Shown piece after piece: positions 1 through 5,801 of a stretch of DNA of 8,270 nucleotides. The DNA is taken from assembly GCA_009787485.1 (NCBI GenBank), contig WQWP01000096.1, positions 1 through 8,270 on the forward strand, read 5' to 3'. Position 1 is the stretch's first letter. Each line of letters opens with the position of its first letter. The translations under genes were made by a program, and so were the position numbers. The notes under the pieces are model-generated. The model was not told where the DNA came from. It ran no database searches and saw only the letters and a program-made list of their open reading frames with translations. The DNA is from Lentimicrobiaceae bacterium (GTDB lineage: Bacteria > Bacteroidota > Bacteroidia > Bacteroidales > WCHB1-69).

Positions 1-767
1 CAACCGAAGCCCCAAACTTCGACAAAACCTTAGACCTCACAAAGGTAAAACCTTACGGCGATACCATGAACGACGGTAAAATACAGCTAAGTTTTACCTT
101 GCCCGTGCCCGCCGGCGATGAGGCGATAGAAGCAGCCAAGCAATTACTGAAAAAGTTAGGATTTGAAAACCCGCAAGTAGCTTTTTACAAAGAGCTTACA
201 GAAGGATTTGCCTTCTTTAACTGCTACGGCACCAGCACCCAAAGCGTGGATTATACCACGATACACGTTCCCAAAGTGGAATCGAACAAGATGGATATGC
301 ACGAAACCGATGACTTCATCCGCCAACATATCGGCAGAAAAATTGTGGTGATTGGCGCCAGCACCGGAACCGACGCCCACACCGTTGGGATTGACGCCAT
401 TATGAACATGAAAGGCTACGCCGGCCATTACGGATTGGAACGCTACGAGATGATAGACGCCCACAACTTGGGCAGCCAAATCCCTAATGATGAGTTTATT
501 GCCAAAGCCATTGAGCTGAAAGCCGATGTGCTGTTAGTTTCGCAAACCGTAACCCAAAAAGACGTGCATGTTGGAAATTTAGTAGAGCTGATTGAAATGT
601 TGGAAGCAGAAGGCTTGCGCGATAAGTTGTTGGTTGTTTGCGGTGGTCCCCGTATCTCGCACGAATTGGCGAGAGAATTAGGCTACGACGCCGGCTTCGG
701 AATGAATTCGTATGCGGATGATGTGGCTTCGTTTGTGGCTACTCAGATGGCTCAGAGAAAAATGTGA
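1..767 (+). CDS. kamE: Lysine 5,6-aminomutase beta (small, B12-binding) subunit, 5'-truncated by the window
   Basis: This subunit of adenosylcobalamin- and PLP-dependent lysine 5,6-aminomutase moves the terminal amino group of D-lysine or beta-lysine to carbon 5 during lysine fermentation in the cytoplasm. The reading frame is open from base 3 with family-like sequence (ending KPYGDTMNDGK) before the first ATG at 66, so the true start lies left of the window and ATG 66 is internal. The cobalamin-binding DxHxxG motif reads DAHTVG, with the cobalt-ligand His codon at 378-380. The Lys that binds PLP in the family lies 11 residues later (codon 411-413, in NMKGYAGHYG). The C-terminal Rossmann-like half follows (LLVSQTVTQK, then VVCGGPRI). 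The alpha subunit (kamD) would be expected just upstream, outside the window. Base composition is visibly richer in G+C than in the ATPase genes. Identification is very secure. Confidence 0.96.
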   Translation, partial: TEAPNFDKTLDLTKVKPYGDTMNDGKIQLSFTLPVPAGDEAIEAAKQLLKKLGFENPQVAFYKELTEGFAFFNCYGTSTQSVDYTTIHVPKVESNKMDMHETDDFIRQHIGRKIVVIGASTGTDAHTVGIDAIMNMKGYAGHYGLERYEMIDAHNLGSQIPNDEFIAKAIELKADVLLVSQTVTQKDVHVGNLVELIEMLEAEGLRDKLLVVCGGPRISHELARELGYDAGFGMNSYADDVASFVATQMAQRKM

Positions 768-894
768 ACCCAATTGAATACAATAATGTAAGGTATATTC
801 CCGAAAAATTATTGGAGCATATATCGCGCTTGTAATGATGAAAATTTCAAAGAACTTGTTTTTTTCAAAAATAATTGTTATTTCGCGTGACAAA

Positions 895-940
895 ATAAAA
901 CCGCAAAACTATATGATTTTACAAAGTTTTGCGGTTTTAT
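895..940 (+). terminator. Possible factor-independent terminator downstream of kamE
   Basis: A 16-bp stem (895-910 with 925-940) around a 14-nt loop has a GC-containing core (CCGC/GCGG). The descending arm ends in TTTTAT and the ascending arm is A-rich, as in a bidirectional terminator. It lies about 130 bp after the kamE stop and is the first strong hairpin after that gene. The U tract is short, and the same bases belong to the larger repeat, so termination may not be its main role. Confidence 0.45.
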
Positions 941-955
941 AAAACCGCAAAACTA
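895..955. repeat. Three-copy direct/inverted/direct repeat with a perfect 30-bp palindrome
   Basis: ATAAAACCGCAAAACTA occurs at 895-911 and again at 939-955, a 44-bp period. Its inverted copy (AGTTTTGCGGTTTTAT) lies between them at 925-940. The inverted copy and the third copy abut, so 925-954 is one perfect 30-bp palindrome. The middle segment could pair with either neighbour, giving two mutually exclusive hairpins. The array ends 25 bp before the ATPase 1 start codon. Candidate roles are an operator for the ATPase, the end of a mobile cassette, or a transcription terminator. The sequence alone does not decide between them. Confidence 0.9.
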
Positions 956-980
956 ATCAAATATTAAAAGTTTTACGATT

Positions 981-2180
981 ATGATAGTAAGAAAACAATA
1001 CATTACCCGCCTGAAAAATATGTTGGGTATAAAAGTAATTAAAGTAATTACAGGACTTCGTCGTGTTGGAAAAACAACACTTTTCAAACAATTCCAACAA
1101 GAATTGAAAAATAGTGGAGTTGAGGAAAGAAACATAATTTATCTGAATCTCGAAGAAATGGAAAATGAAGCGCTTTTGGAACGCCATGTTTTGCACGATT
1201 ATATCATGCGACTTGCTGACAGAAACACAACAAATTACGTTTTTTTGGACGAAATTCAAATGGTGCCGGAATTTGAAAAACTGATTGACAGTTTATTTGT
1301 CAAAGATTTTATTGACATTTATATAACGGGGTCAAATGCGTGGTTCTTGTCGTCAGAACTTGCTACTTTGCTCACAGGCAGATATATTGAAATCCCCGTC
1401 CTACCGCTGTCATTCAAAGAGTTTTCATCTGTTTTCACAAAAAGTAAAGCCGAAATTTTTGAGGATTATATTACTTTTGGCGGAATGCCCGAAGTATCAA
1501 ATATTTTACAACTAAATAATGAGCAAGAAATTACACCGTATTTGACGAATGTTTATCGAACAATTTTAGAAAAAGATATTTACAAACGCAACAAAGTTAA
1601 ATCGAAGTTTGATTTTGAAAATATTGTAAATTTCATGTTTGATTGTGTTGGCAGCATAGTGTCTCCTAATAATATTGCCGAAACTGTAACAGCTAATGGC
1701 AATAAAATTGACAACGAAACTGTAGAAAATTATTTGTCGGTTTTGGAAGACAGTTTTTTGTTCAACAAAATTTCCCGTTACGATATTAGAGGTAAAAAGA
1801 TGTTGCAAACGCTCAAAAAATTTTACGTTGCAGATACAGGATTCTTGCTTGCCATTTTAGGACGAAATGCGCAAATAAATCGCGGATATTTACTTGAAAA
1901 TCTTGTTTTTTTAGAACTTAAAAGACGTTACAAAGAAATTTATATTGGAAAAGTTTTACAAACAGAATGTGATTTTGTATGCAAAGACGATAAAGGACTT
2001 ATCGCCTATTATCAAGTTTCATTAACCGTAAGAGAGCAAAAAACTTTAGATCGGGAACTTGCACCATTCTCAAAAATCAACAATCATTTCCCAAAATATT
2101 TGTTAACTCTCGATCCCGAAGAACCAACTTATGATGGGGTACAACAAATAAACACAATAAATTGGTTATTGTGTAATTAA
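981..2180 (+). CDS. AAA-type ATPase with DUF4143 C-terminal domain (ATPase 1)
   Basis: The protein has 399 residues, typical of the AAA_14/DUF4143 family common in anaerobic bacteria and archaea, whose cellular role is not established. The N-terminal ATPase domain shows Walker A GLRRVGKT (25-32), Walker B NYVFLDEIQ (85-93), sensor-1-like ITGSNA (115-120) and a TGR motif (132-134). The middle (roughly 215-265) looks like a winged helix: a predicted helical pair followed by ENYLSVLEDSFLF. The C-terminal domain has a nuclease-fold-like pattern: LLEN (Glu306), ECDF (Asp331) and YQVS (Gln345). No transmembrane segment or signal peptide is seen. ATG 981 is the natural start, giving an N-terminus that runs straight into the first strand. 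The gene is A+T-rich compared with kamE and sits alone between unrelated genes, with an elaborate repeat just upstream, which fits a transferred cassette. A role in DNA binding is inference. Confidence 0.93.
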   Translation: MIVRKQYITRLKNMLGIKVIKVITGLRRVGKTTLFKQFQQELKNSGVEERNIIYLNLEEMENEALLERHVLHDYIMRLADRNTTNYVFLDEIQMVPEFEKLIDSLFVKDFIDIYITGSNAWFLSSELATLLTGRYIEIPVLPLSFKEFSSVFTKSKAEIFEDYITFGGMPEVSNILQLNNEQEITPYLTNVYRTILEKDIYKRNKVKSKFDFENIVNFMFDCVGSIVSPNNIAETVTANGNKIDNETVENYLSVLEDSFLFNKISRYDIRGKKMLQTLKKFYVADTGFLLAILGRNAQINRGYLLENLVFLELKRRYKEIYIGKVLQTECDFVCKDDKGLIAYYQVSLTVREQKTLDRELAPFSKINNHFPKYLLTLDPEEPTYDGVQQINTINWLLCN

Positions 2181-2189
2181 GCAATAACC
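2164..2189 (+). other. Small hairpin over the ATPase 1 stop codon
   Basis: GGTTATTG (2164-2171) and CAATAACC (2182-2189) form an 8-bp perfect stem around a 10-nt loop that contains the TAA stop. No T-run follows, so it is at best a weak terminator. It lies 10 bp before the glf -7 box. Confidence 0.35.
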
Positions 2190-2199
2190 TGTAAAATAT

Positions 2200-2208
2200 T
2201 ATCTTTGC
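2200..2208 (+). promoter_or_regulatory. Bacteroidota-type promoter -7 box for the glf operon
   Basis: TATCTTTGC matches the Bacteroidota sigma-factor -7 consensus TAnnTTTG exactly. It lies 20 bp after the ATPase 1 stop and 21-29 bp before the plausible glf start codons, giving a short leader. No clear TTTG -33 box is found at the usual distance. The box shows that the glycan operon has its own promoter and need not depend on read-through from ATPase 1. Confidence 0.7.
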
Positions 2209-2228
2209 ACCTCAAAAGAATGATTTAT

Positions 2229-3335
2229 ATGAGTTCAAAACCTTACAACTTCCTCATCGTTGGCGCCGGCCTTTTCGGAGCAACATTTGCCCACCTTGCC
2301 ACCAAAGCCGGAAAAAAATGTCTGATAGTGGATAAACGTAACCACATCGGCGGAAACTGCTTTACGGAAAAAATAAACGATATTAACGTCCATAAATATG
2401 GGGCGCATATCTTTCATACTTCCAATAAACAAGTGTGGGATTTTATTACAGAACTCGTTCCCTTTAATCATTATGTTAATTCGCCGGTTGCGAATTACAA
2501 AGGCAAACTCTACAATTTGCCTTTCAATATGAACACCTTTTATCAATTATGGGGAGTGATCACTCCAGAAGAAGCAATAGCCGAAATTAACAAACAAAAA
2601 GCAGAATTTAAACATATTACAAATCCTAAAAATTTGGAAGAACAAGCTTTAGTTTTAGGAGGAAAAGATGTGTATGAAAAGCTGATTAAAGGCTATTCGG
2701 AAAAACAATGGGGTATGAAGGCCACGGATATTCCTGCTTTCGTAATTCGCCGGTTGCCTTTTCGTTTTATTTTTGATAATAATTATTTTAATGATCCTTG
2801 CCAAGGCATTCCAATAGGTGGTTATACATCGTTATTTGAAAAACTTTTGACAAGCTGCGAAGTTATGCTGAATACGGATTTTCTTCTATGTAAAGATGAA
2901 CTCTCACAAAAAGCAGAAAAAATAGTTTATACCGGACAGATTGATGCCTTTTTTGGATACTGCTATGGAAAGTTAGACTATAGAAGCCTCCGGTTTGACC
3001 ACCAAATTTTACAAAATCAGGAAAACTTTCAGGGAAATGCCGTCGTAAATTATACTGATGCAGAAACCCCTTTTACCCGTATTATTGAACATAAACATTT
3101 TGAGTTCGGCAAACAGCCGGATACGGTAATTACTTATGAATATCCTGAGCCCTGGACTCCCGAAAAAGAGCCTTATTACCCCGTAAACGATGAAAAAAAC
3201 AGCGCCCTCTATCAGCGCTATAAACAGCTGGCAGAAGCAGAACAAAATGTTATTTTTGGAGGACGTTTGGCAGATTATCAATATTATGATATGGACAAAA
3301 CAATAGCAGCAGCAATCTCAAAATTTAATGTATGA
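2229..3335 (+). CDS. glf: UDP-galactopyranose mutase
   Basis: This cytoplasmic FAD flavoenzyme interconverts UDP-galactopyranose and UDP-galactofuranose, supplying galactofuranose for surface polysaccharides. From ATG 2229 the protein has 368 residues, the usual length for bacterial Glf. Visible motifs are the dinucleotide-binding GAGLFG (12-17), IGGNC (40-44), YGAHIFHT (57-64), the active-site region QGIPIGGY (192-199), a YPVND segment, and the C-terminal flavin-binding GRLADYQYYDMD (345-356). ATG 2220 is also possible and would add three residues. A TTG at 2205 is in frame but lies inside the promoter -7 box, so it cannot be the start of this transcript. The last four bases overlap the next gene (ATGA at 3332-3335), which indicates translational coupling. 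The family is highly distinctive and the identification is secure. Which glycan receives the galactofuranose cannot be read from this gene. Confidence 0.96.
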   Translation: MSSKPYNFLIVGAGLFGATFAHLATKAGKKCLIVDKRNHIGGNCFTEKINDINVHKYGAHIFHTSNKQVWDFITELVPFNHYVNSPVANYKGKLYNLPFNMNTFYQLWGVITPEEAIAEINKQKAEFKHITNPKNLEEQALVLGGKDVYEKLIKGYSEKQWGMKATDIPAFVIRRLPFRFIFDNNYFNDPCQGIPIGGYTSLFEKLLTSCEVMLNTDFLLCKDELSQKAEKIVYTGQIDAFFGYCYGKLDYRSLRFDHQILQNQENFQGNAVVNYTDAETPFTRIIEHKHFEFGKQPDTVITYEYPEPWTPEKEPYYPVNDEKNSALYQRYKQLAEAEQNVIFGGRLADYQYYDMDKTIAAAISKFNV

Positions 3336-3757
3336 ACAAATTACGACAGTTTCTAAGCGCCATTTTTGTAAAATATCGCCAACTTATTCTTTATGGTATA
3401 ATTGGCGCTACAAGTGCAGGATTAGATTTTATTATTTATTCCACACTTTGTTATTCAGATGTTAATTATCAGATTGCAAACATAATAAGCACACATTGTG
3501 GGATTTTTTGCAGTTTTTTGCTGAACCGGCATTTTAACTTTAAAGTTAAAGACAAATTTTTTAAACGATTTTTTTCATTTTATATAATTGGTTTGGTAGG
3601 ACTTGCGCTAACATGGCTACTATTATTTATTTTCGTTGAGATGATGGACATGAATGAACTCATTGCAAAATTAATTGCTATTTTTGCAGTTGCTATTGTG
3701 CAGTTTATTCTAAACAAATTTATTACATTCAAAAAAACAAAAAAAATAGAATTATGA
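3332..3757 (+). CDS. GtrA-like membrane protein (putative polyprenyl-phosphate-sugar flippase)
   Basis: This 141-residue protein has four hydrophobic helices, at about 17-38, 46-68, 80-103 and 109-130. The family-typical pattern is present: a first helix containing GxxxxGLDF, then LLNRHFNF after helix 2, and FILNKFITFKK after helix 4. GtrA-family proteins are thought to help move polyprenyl-phosphate-linked sugars across the cytoplasmic membrane, usually alongside a family 2 glycosyltransferase. Here the start overlaps the glf stop by ATGA, and the stop overlaps the GT2 start by ATGA (3754-3757), so the three genes are translationally coupled. Length and topology are normal for the family. 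The sugar carried is unknown. Galactofuranose is a reasonable guess from the upstream neighbour only. Confidence 0.9.
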   Translation: MNKLRQFLSAIFVKYRQLILYGIIGATSAGLDFIIYSTLCYSDVNYQIANIISTHCGIFCSFLLNRHFNFKVKDKFFKRFFSFYIIGLVGLALTWLLLFIFVEMMDMNELIAKLIAIFAVAIVQFILNKFITFKKTKKIEL

Positions 3758-4470
3758 GCGATATTTTATACATAGTAATGCCTGCCTATAATGAGGCAGA
3801 TAACATCAACGCCGTAGTGGAACAGTGGCACCCCATTGTTGAAAAAATCGGAAACGGCAGCAAATTGGTCATCTTTAACGATGGGAGTAAAGACAATACT
3901 TACCAAAAAATGCAGGAGCTTGCCGAAAAGTATCCTTGCTTTATTGCAGAAACCAAGCCCAATTCCGGCCATGGCGCCACCTGCCTCTATGCTTACCGGT
4001 ATGCGATTGAGAAAAATGCAGATTTCATTTTTCAAACCGATTCCGACGGGCAAACCGATCCGGACGAATTTTGGAAATTTTGGGAGCATCGCCATCAATA
4101 CGATCTGGGCATCGGCATACGCAATGCCCGCCAGGATGGCTTTTCGCGGGTAGTGGTCACAAAAACGCTGCGATTTATTGTTTGGTGCATTTTCGGCGTA
4201 TGGGTGAAAGACGCAAATACCCCGTTTCGTTTAATGAAACGTGAAAATTTAATCAATTACCTTGCTATTATTCCTGAAAACTTTTTCTTGGCAAATGTGG
4301 TGTTGTCTGTTATTAGTGCGAAGAAAAAAGAGAAAATTTTCTGGTGCCCCATCACATTTAAACCCAGACAAGCCGGCGTAAACTCCATCAACATAAAAAG
4401 AATTATTAAAATCGGATTTAAAGCGTTGAAAGATTTTAGAACCATAAATAAACAACTTAAAAAAAGTTAA
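3754..4470 (+). CDS. Family 2 glycosyltransferase, DPM1/GtrB-like
   Basis: The 238-residue protein has a GT-A fold: MPAYNEADNI at 9-18, NDGSKDNT at 42-49 and the metal-binding DSD at 96-98 (in QTDSDGQTDPDEF). RNARQDGFSR (123-132) and PFRLM (157-161) follow, as in dolichyl/polyprenyl-phosphate sugar synthases. It probably moves a sugar from a nucleotide donor to polyprenyl phosphate on the inner face of the membrane. Unlike classical GtrB it lacks the C-terminal pair of membrane helices, so it resembles the soluble DPM1 type. It would rely on the coupled GtrA-like protein or on a basic C-terminus rich in Lys for membrane contact. It overlaps the GtrA-like gene by four bases and is separated from the GT39-like gene by a single base. 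The donor sugar cannot be told from the sequence. Confidence 0.93.
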   Translation: MSDILYIVMPAYNEADNINAVVEQWHPIVEKIGNGSKLVIFNDGSKDNTYQKMQELAEKYPCFIAETKPNSGHGATCLYAYRYAIEKNADFIFQTDSDGQTDPDEFWKFWEHRHQYDLGIGIRNARQDGFSRVVVTKTLRFIVWCIFGVWVKDANTPFRLMKRENLINYLAIIPENFFLANVVLSVISAKKKEKIFWCPITFKPRQAGVNSINIKRIIKIGFKALKDFRTINKQLKKS

Positions 4471-4471
4471 G

Positions 4472-5659
4472 ATGAAACAGTTTTTTATAGAAAACAAAAA
4501 AAACCTGTGGTTTTGGACATTTTTAATTTTAGCGGTAGGTGCTTTTTTCGCCATGCCCATTATGAGCAAAGATGCCGGACAATCGGGCGATGAATACTCG
4601 CACCATGAGCAATCGAAGTACGTTTATAATTATTACGCTTCATTTGGGAAAGATACTACTGCCATAACTCCTCGCCCAAAAGATTATAACCAGCCTTATT
4701 ATGGACAATTTGCAGATAATCTAGCTTATTTTGTCGCAAAAACATTTTCTATTAGTGATGAGTATCTTGTGCGCCACTGTGTGAATAGTCTTTTCGGGTG
4801 GTTAGCCATCCTGTTTTCTGCATTAATAGCTTATCGCATAGCAGGTTGGCGAGCGGGCGTCATTACGTTTATTTTATTGTTTTTATCCCCTCGTTTCTTA
4901 GGCCATTCATTCAATAATTTAAAAGATATTCCCTTTGCGGCTTCCATTGTCATGGCGTTGTACTATATTCTTCGGTTTACACAGCAATTTCCAAAAATAA
5001 GAATCTCAACAGCCGTTCTATTAGCTTGTGCTATAGGCATTTCTATTGCTGTGCGGGTAGGAGGGCTTATATTATTTCCCTATTTTGCCATGTTCGCATT
5101 TCTCCACTTTCTATTGCGTAATTATAAAAAACCGGGGTTATTCAGTAAAACATCCCGCTCGGAGTTTGTAAAATTAATAGGATGGGGCGTCGGTATCGCT
5201 TTCGTTGGATACATTATGGGTGTGCTCTTATGGCCCTTCGCCATACAAAAACCTATTGATAATGTTGTATTTGCTTACAAAAACATGTCCGCTTTTGCCA
5301 TTGGAATCCGCCAACTTTTCGATGGTTCTATGCAATGGTCGGATATGCTGCCCTGGTATTACACTCCTAAGTTTATACTTATGACAATCCCGATAGCCGT
5401 AATTATTGGTTTACTGTGCTTTTTTGTTTTGCTATGGAAAGATAAAAAGAATTATTTTAACTACTTTTTCGTTTTTTTCTGCTTTTTCTTTCCTATTTTT
5501 TGGATTGTTTACACGGGCGCAAATGTTTACGGCGGCTGGCGACACTCGTTATTTGCCTATCCGCCTATGGTGGTAGCAGCCGGTTTGGGGTTTAATTTAG
5601 CCATTGAGTGGGTTTCACAAAAAGTAATAAAAGAAAAAGATCATCCCCAAAAATTATAA
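4472..5659 (+). CDS. GT39/PMT-like multispanning glycosyltransferase, N-terminal membrane part of an apparently split gene
   Basis: The 395-residue protein contains roughly nine to ten hydrophobic helices. The first is near 12-31, followed by an extracytoplasmic loop with the acidic pair DE (40-41) in GQSGDEYSHHEQ, where GT-C enzymes keep their catalytic Asp. The NNLKDIP motif (148-154) in the second loop and GGWRHSLFAYPP (354-365) near the end are typical of bacterial GT39 (PMT/ArnT-like) enzymes. These transfer sugar from a polyprenyl-phosphate carrier to an acceptor outside the membrane. The protein stops soon after the helix at about 362-382 with a short charged tail. It lacks the last helix and soluble domain that its relatives carry, and these are found 1.4 kb downstream at 7058-8113. 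I read it as the N-terminal fragment of a gene interrupted by ATPase 2. Whether it still works with the other fragment is unknown. Confidence 0.85.
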   Translation: MKQFFIENKKNLWFWTFLILAVGAFFAMPIMSKDAGQSGDEYSHHEQSKYVYNYYASFGKDTTAITPRPKDYNQPYYGQFADNLAYFVAKTFSISDEYLVRHCVNSLFGWLAILFSALIAYRIAGWRAGVITFILLFLSPRFLGHSFNNLKDIPFAASIVMALYYILRFTQQFPKIRISTAVLLACAIGISIAVRVGGLILFPYFAMFAFLHFLLRNYKKPGLFSKTSRSEFVKLIGWGVGIAFVGYIMGVLLWPFAIQKPIDNVVFAYKNMSAFAIGIRQLFDGSMQWSDMLPWYYTPKFILMTIPIAVIIGLLCFFVLLWKDKKNYFNYFFVFFCFFFPIFWIVYTGANVYGGWRHSLFAYPPMVVAAGLGFNLAIEWVSQKVIKEKDHPQKL

Positions 5660-5714
5660 AATACGAGAAATACAATCCCGAAAAATTGCCAAATTCGGTG
5701 AATATGGAAATTTT

Positions 5715-5766
5715 ATTCAATCACATTGCATAATATATTATGAAATCATTCAATCACATTGCATAA
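5715..5766. repeat. 19-bp direct repeat pair with intervening 14-bp palindrome
   Basis: ATTCAATCACATTGCATAA occurs exactly at 5715-5733 and 5748-5766, a 33-bp period. The tail of the first copy runs into CATAATATATTATG (5729-5742), a perfect palindrome. TTATGAAAT at 5738-5746 is a partial inverted copy of the repeat (8 of 9 positions). The second copy covers the place where a -33 box for the ATPase 2 promoter would be, and it ends 35 bp before the start codon. This position suits an operator, or a recognition site carried with the ATPase gene. Confidence 0.9.
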
Positions 5767-5773
5767 ATTTTTA

Positions 5774-5782
5774 TATTTTTGC
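5774..5782 (+). promoter_or_regulatory. Bacteroidota-type promoter -7 box for ATPase 2
   Basis: TATTTTTGC matches TAnnTTTG exactly and lies 19 bp before ATG 5802. The nearest upstream TTG (5759-5761) is only 12 bp away, closer than the usual -33 spacing, and it lies inside the second 19-bp repeat. A regulator bound at the repeat would therefore overlap RNA polymerase. Confidence 0.65.
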
Positions 5783-5801
5783 CGAAAATTAAAACAATAT
5801 A

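Larger units (their letters stand above)
768..980. other. Intergenic region between kamE and ATPase 1
   Basis: This A+T-rich stretch contains the direct/inverted/direct repeat at 895-955. It also holds a 12-mer (TCCCGAAAAATT, 799-810) that recurs upstream of ATPase 2. A 23-codon frame starting GTG at 764 and ending TAA at 833-835 is open but has no recognisable product. I see no convincing TAnnTTTG promoter box for ATPase 1 in this stretch, so its promoter is unknown. No tRNA or riboswitch is recognisable. Confidence 0.6.
5660..5801. other. Intergenic region between the GT39-like fragment and ATPase 2
   Basis: This A+T-rich stretch holds, in order, a 12-mer shared with the region upstream of ATPase 1 (TCCCGAAAAATT, 5676-5687), two 19-bp direct repeats, a 14-bp palindrome and a TAnnTTTG promoter box. 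A short frame ending at the TAA in the first repeat (5731-5733) is open but unrecognisable. If ATPase 2 arrived as a cassette, this is its left flank. Confidence 0.6.

Noticed and set aside
66..68. ATG 66 as the start of kamE
   Set aside because: The frame is open to the left edge, and the translated upstream codons (ending KPYGDTMNDGK) match the conserved N-terminus of the family, so the start is outside the window.
764..835. 23-codon frame starting GTG after kamE
   Set aside because: It is too short, has no family resemblance, and overlaps the kamE stop. It shares a PEKL-encoding stretch with the flank of ATPase 2 only because of the common 12-mer.
895..955. CRISPR array
   Set aside because: There are only three copies, one of them inverted, with no regular unique spacers and no cas genes. 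The same holds for the two copies at 5715-5766.
2205..2207. In-frame TTG as the start of glf
   Set aside because: It lies within the TAnnTTTG promoter box. ATG 2229 (or 2220) gives the usual N-terminus just before the FAD-binding motif.
3766..4153. Long open frames on the opposite strand and in a shifted frame within the GT2 gene, and similar ones elsewhere
   Set aside because: They overlap securely identified genes, show no family motifs, and have no promoter of their own.
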